Under the pieces are notes generated by a model that saw only the letters and a program-made list of their open reading frames with translations, was not told the origin of the DNA and made no database searches. Shown here piece by piece: positions 1-6,392 of a stretch of DNA of 6,454 nucleotides. Position 1 is the first letter of the stretch. Each line of letters begins with the position of its first letter. Position numbers and translations under genes: made by a program. This stretch comes from JAZKFP01 sp040386355 (GTDB taxonomy: Bacteria; Pseudomonadota; Gammaproteobacteria; Pseudomonadales; UBA6940), in the NCBI GenBank assembly GCA_040386355.1, contig JAZKFP010000293.1, forward strand, positions 1 to 6,454, in the 5' to 3' direction.

Positions 1-718
1 ATCGTATTAACATTCCATCAGGTATTTGCCCTTTTAAGCCAAATTTAATTTGATGTAATTTTCGATTAATGCCTGGCAGCGTAACTTCTTCGTCCAATGT
101 TACCCAATAAGAAATTGGTTCAAATCTTCTACCTTGAGTTCCAATCAATCGTTGTACTTTAATTTGATGGGTTTTAGATACGGTATTTATTTGTGCATTG
201 CTTGGCTGAGCTGTATTGAAGTTCCCATTATTTTCGATGAGATTTTGTTTTGAATTATTATTGACAGGTTCAGAATTGGAGGCTGTTAAATTAATAATGC
301 TTTGTCCTACAGGCTTTATTTTAAAGCCCTGAGCTGCATAACAGAATTCAGGCCGATGTACGGCTGTAGCTTCTGATCCTTGATCACTACCATAAGCAAT
401 AGAGAACATTACTCGCTGTCCATCAGAATTAATATAGGTACGAGCTAAGATTGAGGAATACAAAACATCCAATTTATCTTGTAATTCAGGATTGGGTAAA
501 ATCGGCATTACACTTTTATCAATTGTCCAATCACTAAATTCTTTAGGAATATGTTTTTCTAAATTAATAGCAGGTTTTGAATCGGCCAAACGTTCCGTAG
601 GTTTAAACTCTTGAGAAAAGATTGCAATAATAACCATTGAGAGAAAAACAAATACTGCACGATACAATAATGTTTTCATTTGATTATTTGAGCTGAAACT
701 TTCTTTACTGAGTTGCAA
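1..718 (-). CDS. epsI: EpsI-family (DUF3485) exosortase-associated protein, 3' end cut by window edge
   Basis: This is a companion protein of exosortases. Its biochemical role is not settled, but it is nearly always encoded beside, or fused to, an exosortase. The visible part is 239 codons. A single hydrophobic segment (about residues 17-34) would anchor it in the inner membrane with the rest in the periplasm. Family signatures are seen: AYGSDQGSEA (108-117), HRPEFCYAAQGF (121-132) with Cys126, FEPISYWV (199-206) and GQIPDGMLIR (230-239). The last motif lies near the usual C-terminus, so little is probably missing. I place the start at a TTG (716-718) because GGAG lies 8 nt upstream. The first in-frame ATG (677-679) has no good ribosome binding site at normal spacing. 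The gene starts 13 bp after the xrtB stop and is surely co-transcribed with it. An Asn/Gln/Ser-rich stretch at residues 145-183 looks like an insertion. Family assignment is firm; the start is moderately sure. Confidence 0.9.
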   Translation of the reverse strand, partial: MQLSKESFSSNNQMKTLLYRAVFVFLSMVIIAIFSQEFKPTERLADSKPAINLEKHIPKEFSDWTIDKSVMPILPNPELQDKLDVLYSSILARTYINSDGQRVMFSIAYGSDQGSEATAVHRPEFCYAAQGFKIKPVGQSIINLTASNSEPVNNNSKQNLIENNGNFNTAQPSNAQINTVSKTHQIKVQRLIGTQGRRFEPISYWVTLDEEVTLPGINRKLHQIKFGLKGQIPDGMLIR

Positions 719-726
719 TTTTAAAA

Positions 727-730
727 CTCC
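727..730 (-). promoter_or_regulatory. Ribosome binding site for epsI, supports the TTG start
   Basis: On the minus strand GGAG is followed after 8 nt by an in-frame TTG. No comparable purine-rich element sits 5-10 nt before the ATG 13 codons further in. This site therefore decides the epsI start, giving a protein 13 residues longer than the ATG reading. Confidence 0.55.
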
Positions 731-731
731 A

Positions 732-1616
732 TTATGTTTTAGTCGTAGGTTTAGAAGGAAACCATCGCCCTAAAACACCATCAACAACAAAAATTAAGAT
801 TAAAGCAGAAACAAATAAAACCATTCCAGCAAATCCGTGCAAAAAGCCTTGACCTGCTTCATCACCAAAGTGGTAAGTAATTAAAATTAAAGCAATTACC
901 CGAATCACATTTGCTGTAAAAGAAATTGGAATTATTAAAATTGCTAAGACTGTATTACGAGTGATAGAAACATGGCCCATTAAATTCATGTATAACAGAC
1001 CTAATGCTTCCAAGGTAAACATCGTATGCAAGCCAGCACAGGCATCAGCAACCAATAATTGATAAGGACCAACTTGTAAAATAACTCCCATCCGAGCAAT
1101 GGGATAACCCAGATTAAATAATAGAAACTCAGCAACGTAAGACACACCAATCTTCAGTGGAACTGTGATTGCTTGAACAAATATTCCAGGAAGAGGAATC
1201 ATAAAAATAAGAAAGAAAATAGGAAACCATATTACTTTTAAAGCGGCAGGTCCGCGAAATAAAAGAATGAGACTAATTAAAAGTGGAATCAGAGCAGCAA
1301 CTTCAAATTGGATAATTGCTTGAGAGCGACCTAAAAAATAGCACGCTAACCCGGCAATAAATATTGTCATTCCTGACAGAAGCGCGGGTATAACTGCAAT
1401 AGATTTCATTTGTGGAAGCTTTCGATACATTAACCATATCGCTACCACAAATATAATTGGGCCATGCGCTTGTTCTTCACCAGCCCAAACCGTTTTAAAT
1501 AAGTTCGACGCCGTTGGTATAAACAACGCTAATAAACCAAATCCAATCAGAGCCCAAATAAACTTTTCAATCAGCTCAGGAGATTTTGCAAATGGATATG
1601 ACGATTGAACATTCAT
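732..1616 (-). CDS. xrtB: Exosortase B (XrtB/EpsH), polytopic inner-membrane PEP-CTERM processing enzyme
   Basis: Exosortases are membrane cysteine enzymes thought to recognise the C-terminal PEP-CTERM signal, cleave it and pass the protein on, analogous to Gram-positive sortases. The 294-residue protein is strongly hydrophobic, with about eight membrane segments from residue 20 to 278. The catalytic triad can be read directly: Cys193 in VADACAGLHTMF (189-200), Arg239 in TANVIRV (234-240) and His260 in GFLHGFAGM (257-265). The TLEALGLLYMNL stretch after the Cys and the position next to epsG and epsI fit the XrtB subtype linked to exopolysaccharide loci. ATG is the only sensible start: an in-frame stop lies a short way upstream with no other ATG between, and the next Met is residue 64. 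There is no clear Shine-Dalgarno; the start codon follows a run of seven T. A 77-bp gap separates it from epsG. EpsH is the older name from methanolan work. Confidence 0.96.
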   Translation of the reverse strand: MNVQSSYPFAKSPELIEKFIWALIGFGLLALFIPTASNLFKTVWAGEEQAHGPIIFVVAIWLMYRKLPQMKSIAVIPALLSGMTIFIAGLACYFLGRSQAIIQFEVAALIPLLISLILLFRGPAALKVIWFPIFFLIFMIPLPGIFVQAITVPLKIGVSYVAEFLLFNLGYPIARMGVILQVGPYQLLVADACAGLHTMFTLEALGLLYMNLMGHVSITRNTVLAILIIPISFTANVIRVIALILITYHFGDEAGQGFLHGFAGMVLFVSALILIFVVDGVLGRWFPSKPTTKT

Positions 1617-1693
1617 AAAAAAACTACATATGCATTTAAAAACTAAAGTGCACTATTCCAATTCAAACGGCAAATCCAACATTATTAAAATGC

Positions 1694-2659
1694 TTAATTC
1701 ATTTGATTAAGAATAGTACCTACTACAATAGAGCCGGATTGTGATAAAGACTGGTTTAATGCACGAACTGCATTAGAGCGAGTTTCATTACAACGAGTCA
1801 CAATAACCGTACCACCTGCACGCGCTGCAAGAGTTTGTGAATCTGCATAATTACCGCTAGCAGGTGTATCAATTAAAATTACATCATATTGAGTTGTAAG
1901 CTCATCTAACAACGTAGTGAAGCGTGGACGGCCAATTAATTCTTGTGGGTTAGGTGGCTGCGCACCTGCTGACAAAATAGATAAATCTAATAATCCGTCG
2001 ATTCGTTGAATATTATCTCCATGCGACCGACCAGAAAGTAACGCTGATAAACCAAGTTGATTATTAATTCCAAAAAGTCGGTGTTGACATGGATGACGCA
2101 AATCAGCGTCAATAATTAAAGTACGCTCACCTAATTGAGAAAAAACTACCCCTAAATTTGCTACTAACCAGGATCTTCCATCCCCACGATGTGGGCTCGT
2201 AAATGCAAGGCTGTAGCGACGATCTTTCAAACTAATTTTATTTTGAGTATTTTCAGTAACTGCACTTTGAATATTTTTAAAATGTAGAGGAGGATTTAAA
2301 TTTGAATTCCTTTTTGGTTCAATTGAATTAAACCAACGCAGCATAAGTTGACTTCGTATTGCACGGAGTACTTCAACCTGCGGAGAAAACGGATTATATG
2401 CAGCAACTACATGATGACTAACACGACTTTCACCAGCATATAAATAAGGGTAATTAAATTGTGCTGACAATGCATAAGCAATATCTGCATCGTTTAACAA
2501 TTTTAAATTTTTGGCAGCATCGCCAAAACGCAAACCTTTTTCGCGTTGTAAACGCAAAATTCGTTCAACATCATCTAATTTTAATTTACCAGCATCAATT
2601 AAAATCGCACCGATTGATCGAGTGCTAGATTTTGAAGCTACAGATGTAGGTACGCTCAT
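1694..2659 (-). CDS. epsG: EpsG, chain-length-determinant BY-kinase-like P-loop ATPase with N-terminal MshEN-like domain
   Basis: EpsG is the cytoplasmic ATPase partner of the Wzz-type EpsF and would control polysaccharide polymerisation and export. Residues 14-70 form a T2SS GspE/MshE N-terminal-like module with two successive 24-residue motifs (15-38 and 44-67). EVLRAIR (97-103) gives the ExxRxxR motif used by BY-kinases for oligomerisation. The kinase core has Walker A SPHRGDGRS (155-163), Walker A' LIIDADLR (181-188) and Walker B VILIDT (260-265). Two points differ from classical Wzc/CapB kinases: the Walker A lysine is Arg162, and the C-terminus (ends LNQMN) carries no tyrosine cluster. 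I believe the Arg is usual for this EpsG family, but cannot check that here. The start is well supported by GGAGG 10 nt upstream. The gene lies 55 bp after epsF, the normal split kinase/Wzz pair. A MinD/ParA ATPase is excluded by the ExxRxxR motif and the context. Confidence 0.93.
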   Translation of the reverse strand: MSVPTSVASKSSTRSIGAILIDAGKLKLDDVERILRLQREKGLRFGDAAKNLKLLNDADIAYALSAQFNYPYLYAGESRVSHHVVAAYNPFSPQVEVLRAIRSQLMLRWFNSIEPKRNSNLNPPLHFKNIQSAVTENTQNKISLKDRRYSLAFTSPHRGDGRSWLVANLGVVFSQLGERTLIIDADLRHPCQHRLFGINNQLGLSALLSGRSHGDNIQRIDGLLDLSILSAGAQPPNPQELIGRPRFTTLLDELTTQYDVILIDTPASGNYADSQTLAARAGGTVIVTRCNETRSNAVRALNQSLSQSGSIVVGTILNQMN

Positions 2660-2669
2660 TAGGAATTAT

Positions 2670-2674
2670 CCTCC
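2670..2674 (-). promoter_or_regulatory. Strong ribosome binding site for epsG
   Basis: The minus strand reads GGAGG with 10 nt to the ATG at 2657-2659. It is the best Shine-Dalgarno in the window and fixes the epsG start, so the N-terminal MshEN-like module belongs to the protein. Confidence 0.75.
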
Positions 2675-2714
2675 AATTGCAAAAATGCTCTTTGCAAAAT
2701 GCCTTCTAAATTAT

Positions 2715-4058
2715 TTACGCGGCTAAAGGAACAACGCCCAACACCGGAGCATCAACCAATTGACTTAAATCTTCTATTCCACGCACTCGTTGATCGACTA
2801 ACTCTAATAAAAGAGCAGCGCTCAGTCCAAGTAACGTACCAATAAACAAGGCTATTAATAAATTAATGGCAAAATTTGGACTTGAGTATGTAAGAGGTGG
2901 TGCTGCTGCTGTTAATACCGCAACATTCGTCTGTTGAGTCTGACTTTCAAGATTGCTTTGTGCTTGGCGCTGAGCTACTAAATCATACGATTGTTTTGCC
3001 GCTTCCACATCACGCTGTAGAACAGCGATTTGATCTCGCTGCGCCTTAAGTTGTAACACTCGTTTTTTTTGAGTTTCAAATGCAGAGCGCAATTCGCCAA
3101 CACGTGCAGAATCTACCCGATTTGAGGTTCCAATAGAGCTGATAATTCTTTGACTTTCACTATTTATTTTTGCTCTTAATGATTTTATTTCTGCTTCAAC
3201 CTGTGCATAGTCTGGATGGTTTCTGCCTACCCGACCCGTTAGTTGTTCGAGTCGTGCTTCACTACGTGCAAGATCAGCTTTTAAACCTTGTACTAAATCG
3301 CTTTGTAGAATTTCAGGTAGAGAATCAATTGCAGCAGATTCTGATTTACGAGAACCGCTATCCATTCGTTGACCTTCAGCAACAACTAATTGACTTGCTA
3401 TTTCAGAGAGTCGAACGTTTTCCATATCAAGACGTTCATCACTTGCGACAATACCATTTTTAATTTGATAATCAGACAGTCGCTTTTGAGCAGCCTCAAC
3501 AGAAGCACGTAATGGAGTGCTTTGTTCTTCAAACCAACGAGCGTATTGACGAGCAGGCTCAACTTTTAATTCGAGATTAATATCGATATAGGCTTGTGTA
3601 TACGCATTAGCAACTGCTGCCGCAAACTGCGGATCAGCAGCAGTATAAATAATATTAATTACATTACTGTCACGAGAAGGCTGAACTGTTAAGTTAGTTT
3701 TCAACAATTCTGCAAGCCAAACTTTAATATCGCCTTTACCTTCAGTAACTTCTTGCCATTGCTGACGCGTAGCTTCAGCTTCATCCAAACGAAGTAATTC
3801 AACAACTTTTTTGGCAACACGCGTTGATTGTATAACATCCATCTGAGTGACCATGTAATTCAGGGTCATATTTCCCGGCAAGATGACTCCTAAAATTGGA
3901 TCAGGAGTTTTGGTATCAATTACAACAGATGTTTGAGCCGAATACTCTTTAGGTAAGAACAAACTTACAACTAAAGTGGTAACCATCACGAGCGTCAAAA
4001 CACCGAGTATGACTAACCAACGTGCTTTTAAGATTTGAAAAAGTTGCTGTAAAGTCAT
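2715..4058 (-). CDS. epsF: EpsF, Wzz-type polysaccharide co-polymerase / chain-length determinant
   Basis: This is an inner-membrane polysaccharide co-polymerase that sets chain length and couples polymerisation to export together with EpsG (kinase) and EpsE (outer-membrane channel). The 447-residue protein has the Wzz layout: a short cytoplasmic N-terminus, membrane segment 1 (about 14-35), a periplasmic Wzz domain (about 36-160), a long Ala/Arg/Glu/Gln-rich coiled coil (about 180-370) containing the GRNHPDY element (278-284) seen in GNVR-type proteins, a Pro-containing stretch APPLTYSSPNF (386-396), membrane segment 2 (about 397-420), and a cytoplasmic tail ending DAPVLGVVPLAA. No kinase domain is fused; that role is taken by the next gene. 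The start has GGAA 6 nt upstream. The gap to epsE is only 14 bp, which indicates co-transcription. Length and layout are normal for the family. Confidence 0.94.
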   Translation of the reverse strand: MTLQQLFQILKARWLVILGVLTLVMVTTLVVSLFLPKEYSAQTSVVIDTKTPDPILGVILPGNMTLNYMVTQMDVIQSTRVAKKVVELLRLDEAEATRQQWQEVTEGKGDIKVWLAELLKTNLTVQPSRDSNVINIIYTAADPQFAAAVANAYTQAYIDINLELKVEPARQYARWFEEQSTPLRASVEAAQKRLSDYQIKNGIVASDERLDMENVRLSEIASQLVVAEGQRMDSGSRKSESAAIDSLPEILQSDLVQGLKADLARSEARLEQLTGRVGRNHPDYAQVEAEIKSLRAKINSESQRIISSIGTSNRVDSARVGELRSAFETQKKRVLQLKAQRDQIAVLQRDVEAAKQSYDLVAQRQAQSNLESQTQQTNVAVLTAAAPPLTYSSPNFAINLLIALFIGTLLGLSAALLLELVDQRVRGIEDLSQLVDAPVLGVVPLAA

Positions 4059-4072
4059 AAATAATTCCGATC

Positions 4073-4903
4073 TTAGAAAATGCTTTCTTTGATGTATACA
4101 ACATCATCTTGACGAATTTCATCCTTTAAAGTTGGCTCAATTATTTTGAGCTGTCCTTTTGTATTACGACGATGTAGCTGCAATCCGCGTAAAGTTCCAC
4201 GCTGATTTAATCCACCGGCTAATGCTAAACCCTGCATAATACTCATATTGCGATTTAATCGAAATGAACCTGGGCGTTGTACTTCACCATAAATATAAAA
4301 TACTGGTGCACGTTCAACATAAACAATGTCACCAGACGCAAGCGGTAAGTCAGGCTCAGATCCTCGAATAAAAAGATCATTGGTGTCAATTGGACGACGA
4401 ATCATTTTTCCTTCACGTAAACCAATAAGCACAACAGAATCAGAACCTTCAGGAGAAATACCTCCAGCAATTGCTAGGATGTCTGAAATGCGTAAATCTG
4501 TAGTTTCTAAGGGATAACGACCTGGGCGATTAACACTGCCCAATACTGCAATTTGATTACCACGAATTTGCATTAATAAAATGCTTACTTGCGGTTCAAC
4601 TACAAAGCCGCCACTGCGTAGACGAGAAGCAATTTCACGTTCAGCCGCTTGCAAACCTAAGCTACCAACTCGCACAGAACCAACTAAGGGGAAAGTAATG
4701 CTGCCAGCTTCAGAAACACGAGTTTCTGTTGTTAAATCTGGATTTTGAAATACAGTGACGCGAATGATATCGCCTGAAGAAAGCACATACTCTTCGGAGT
4801 TAGCTTGCGCCTGACTATTGATGCTCAAAGTCATAATTAAAAACGTAGATAGGAATGTAATGAATCCACTCAAAGTTCGAAAAATCGTCATGCGTAAGCC
4901 CAT
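4073..4903 (-). CDS. epsE: EpsE, polysaccharide export protein (Wza-like, PES/SLBB domains)
   Basis: EpsE is the outer-membrane/periplasmic polysaccharide export component related to Wza. The 276-residue precursor has a Sec signal peptide (hydrophobic 11-29, probable cleavage after AQA at 32-34). The polysaccharide export domain starts at YVLSSGDIIRVTVFQNPDL (39-57) and runs to about 115. Two SLBB repeats follow, marked by VLGSVNRPGRYPL (120-132) and IYGEVQRPGSFRL (204-216). Each is followed by an L/S-rich helix ending in AGG (146-148 and 229-231). No lipobox cysteine is present, unlike classical Wza; as I recall this is common in the EpsE type. It is shorter than Wza and lacks the C-terminal amphipathic barrel helix, so the route through the outer membrane may need another protein. 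Met5 is a possible alternative start; neither start has a strong ribosome binding site. A 143-bp gap separates it from epsD, and epsF follows after 14 bp. Confidence 0.94.
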   Translation of the reverse strand: MGLRMTIFRTLSGFITFLSTFLIMTLSINSQAQANSEEYVLSSGDIIRVTVFQNPDLTTETRVSEAGSITFPLVGSVRVGSLGLQAAEREIASRLRSGGFVVEPQVSILLMQIRGNQIAVLGSVNRPGRYPLETTDLRISDILAIAGGISPEGSDSVVLIGLREGKMIRRPIDTNDLFIRGSEPDLPLASGDIVYVERAPVFYIYGEVQRPGSFRLNRNMSIMQGLALAGGLNQRGTLRGLQLHRRNTKGQLKIIEPTLKDEIRQDDVVYIKESIF

Positions 4904-5046
4904 TTACCGTTGTTAGTTTCTATTGTTCAAATGCATTAATAGTGCTGTAAGCGATTCAAGGTAATCACCAACCCTAATTGAATGCCATGTTTTACAGGAA
5001 AATCGATTTATGAAAAAGCCCTTCTTGATGCTATAAATCAAATAAA
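4904..5046 (-). other. 143-bp epsD-epsE intergenic spacer, no gene seen
   Basis: This is the longest gap inside the cluster. No open reading frame longer than a few codons fits on either strand. I found no convincing -35/-10 pair, no GG-N10-GC sigma-54 core on the coding strand, and no GC-rich hairpin followed by a T run. An internal promoter or an mRNA processing site is possible because of the length, but nothing visible proves it. Confidence 0.4.
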
Positions 5047-6048
5047 TTAATTGAAACCTTTTAATCCACGTTGAATTGCATCTTCACCCAAATCATCTTT
5101 TTTCGCAGTCGGTTCATCTATATTTGTATTTTCCTTTTCAACAGTTTGATTTTGTTCAGAATTTTCTACATCTGTGGAAAGTGTTTGTGCTTTGGATTTA
5201 TCAACAGGTGAAAATTCTCCAAAATAACGGATGTCAGCCTGACTTCTTAGACGTTTAAGTTCATTTGTGGCAGCTTCAGCTTTTTTTTGTGACATCAAAA
5301 AATATTCGATGCGAGGAATCGAATTCTTCTCATCTAATGGTTGATCTCTTACCGCTGCAAGATGTATCAAAACTAAACCAGAAGGACTTGATAAAATCCC
5401 AGTTTGGCCGGCTTGCATTTTATGTAGTTGCTTTAATGCTGCCATAGGCAAACTTTCAGCAGCCTTAGTTCCACCAGATGGAACGAAAGCAATATCATTT
5501 TCCCGTAACCAGGACATGATTTGATTCATATTCTGAAGTTTGTTTAAAGAATCTTTGATTTCAACTTTGCGTTCTTCTGAAACACTAATTCTCAACTCTT
5601 GCAGAGAATATATTTTGCGCTGCGAAAAAAGTTCAGGATTATCTCGATAGAAAGTGCGCATTTCTTCGTAGGTAGGTTTAGAAACATTTGCAATCATCTG
5701 CTCAAGATAAATCTTCGCTAACATTTCTTGACGTGCAGCATCAAGGGCCATTACAACTTGAGGATCTCGATCAAGCTTTTTTTCAGCTGCTTGTTGCACA
5801 AGTAATTCTTGATCAATTAATTTATCCAACACTGCATTACTTGCTTCTTTTAATTGCTCAGGATTTATATTTGGAGCTTGACCTAGTGCCTGATTAATTT
5901 GATGAACTGTAATTTCGGTTGATCCAACACGAACAGCGGTTTGAGTATTGCTCGAGGCACCTTTTTCTGAAGGCTCGTCTCCACATCCTACAAAGAGAAT
6001 CAGAGTTACAGAAAGTAAAAGTCCACGTGAAATTTTAGAATTAAACAT
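5047..6048 (-). CDS. epsD: EpsD, lipoprotein of the SurA/parvulin-like peptidyl-prolyl isomerase family
   Basis: EpsD-family proteins are periplasmic lipoproteins related to SurA, placed at the head of exosortase B polysaccharide loci. They presumably assist folding or assembly of secreted or outer-membrane components. The 333-residue precursor has a basic N-terminus, a hydrophobic core (9-20) and a lipobox LFVGC with Cys22. The +2 residue is Gly, not Asp, which argues for outer-membrane sorting. A SurA_N-like helical domain covers about 38-135 (VGSTEITVHQIN start; LIDQELLVQQA at 77-87). A parvulin-like domain covers about 141-235, with SGG at 191-193 and SPSGLVLIHL at 221-230. The usual first catalytic His appears replaced (YSLQEL, 147-152). 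Residues 283-326 are an acidic, Asn/Glu/Lys-rich, probably disordered tail before a short end, IQRGLKGFN. The start has GGAG 9 nt upstream. The gene is first in the cluster after the terminator at 6321-6356. Confidence 0.9.
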   Translation of the reverse strand: MFNSKISRGLLLSVTLILFVGCGDEPSEKGASSNTQTAVRVGSTEITVHQINQALGQAPNINPEQLKEASNAVLDKLIDQELLVQQAAEKKLDRDPQVVMALDAARQEMLAKIYLEQMIANVSKPTYEEMRTFYRDNPELFSQRKIYSLQELRISVSEERKVEIKDSLNKLQNMNQIMSWLRENDIAFVPSGGTKAAESLPMAALKQLHKMQAGQTGILSSPSGLVLIHLAAVRDQPLDEKNSIPRIEYFLMSQKKAEAATNELKRLRSQADIRYFGEFSPVDKSKAQTLSTDVENSEQNQTVEKENTNIDEPTAKKDDLGEDAIQRGLKGFN

Positions 6049-6320
6049 TTAAAACTACTCCAGACTTTCGCTGAATTACTTATTAACCAATACAATCACT
6101 GACCGCATAAATATTACTTTTCAATTCTGTCGGCCTAATAAATTATTCAATTTTTGAGTGCGGGACATGGGAAACAATTAGGAATCCAATTATGCCATAG
6201 GGAATGTTTGCTGTGGTACTTCTTCTTAATAATCGTCGTGAGGGAGTTCACGCTTTGGAGAAAATTTTGATACTAAAATGAAATAAGAACATTTTCTATT
6301 TGATTTTACAATTTTTGAAT
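6049..6320 (-). other. Gene-free leader upstream of epsD, presumed to hold the eps promoter
   Basis: The region lies between the terminator and epsD. Both strands carry only very short reading frames. Since transcription from the upstream gene should stop at the terminator, the promoter for epsD and perhaps the whole cluster should lie here. By eye I could not find a good sigma-70 -35/-10 pair, and no coding-strand GC is preceded by GG at the sigma-54 spacing. The sequence is AT-rich with a small inverted repeat (AAAATG 6275-6280 / CATTTT 6290-6295). The role as promoter region is inferred from context only. Confidence 0.45.
6058..6061 (-). promoter_or_regulatory. Ribosome binding site for epsD
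   Basis: The minus strand reads GGAG, 9 nt before the ATG at 6046-6048. It supports the chosen start, which also gives a proper lipoprotein signal peptide. Confidence 0.6.
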
Positions 6321-6356
6321 AAAAAACGCCGCTTAATTTGTAAGCGGCGTTTTTTT
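6321..6356. terminator. Bidirectional rho-independent terminator
   Basis: A perfect 15-bp stem pairs 6321-6335 with 6341-6355 around the 5-nt loop ATTTG. The core CGCCGCTTA / TAAGCGGCG is the most GC-rich patch of the leader. The stem is flanked by six A on the left and seven T on the right, so a U tract follows the hairpin in both directions. For minus-strand transcription it ends the PEP-CTERM protein transcript 37 bp after its stop codon and separates it from the eps cluster. Confidence 0.93.
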
Positions 6357-6363
6357 ATAAAAT

Positions 6364-6383
6364 CACTAAATAAAGATTTAGTG
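6364..6383. repeat. Short inverted repeat between the PEP-CTERM gene stop and the terminator
   Basis: CACTAAA (6364-6370) and TTTAGTG (6377-6383) form a perfect 7-bp AT-rich arm pair with a 6-nt loop. It lies 9 bp beyond the stop codon of the upstream gene, next to the main terminator. It may help 3'-end stability, or be chance. Confidence 0.3.
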
Positions 6384-6392
6384 TGGATTTAA

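Noticed and set aside
2511..2726. 71-codon plus-strand open frame over the epsG start and epsF-epsG gap
   Set aside because: It is antisense to the N-terminal part of epsG and has no recognisable protein features.
3170..3463. 97-codon plus-strand open frame
   Set aside because: It lies wholly antisense to the coiled-coil part of epsF. Its product shows no family motif, and low stop density there follows from the epsF codon pattern.
4326..4517. 63-codon plus-strand frame within epsE
   Set aside because: It is antisense to the first SLBB region of epsE and has no supporting features.
5011..5037. Eight-codon plus-strand frame preceded by AGGA
   Set aside because: It is too short, on the opposite strand to the operon, and expected by chance.
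5076..5897. Three plus-strand frames of 60-69 codons within epsD
   Set aside because: All are antisense to epsD, with Gln/His/Leu-rich compositions typical of the reverse of an AT-rich gene.
6180..6198. ATGGCAT element upstream of epsD and again in the epsD-epsE spacer (4982-4988), resembling a sigma-54 -24 box
   Set aside because: Neither copy has a GC at the required 10-nt spacing after the GG. The flanks only loosely agree, so neither is a supported sigma-54 promoter.
6204..6280. Short plus-strand frame (about 25 codons) upstream of the terminator
   Set aside because: The AGGGA element directly abuts the ATG, too close to act as a ribosome binding site, and the peptide matches nothing I know. 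The terminator after it is explained by the gene on the other strand.
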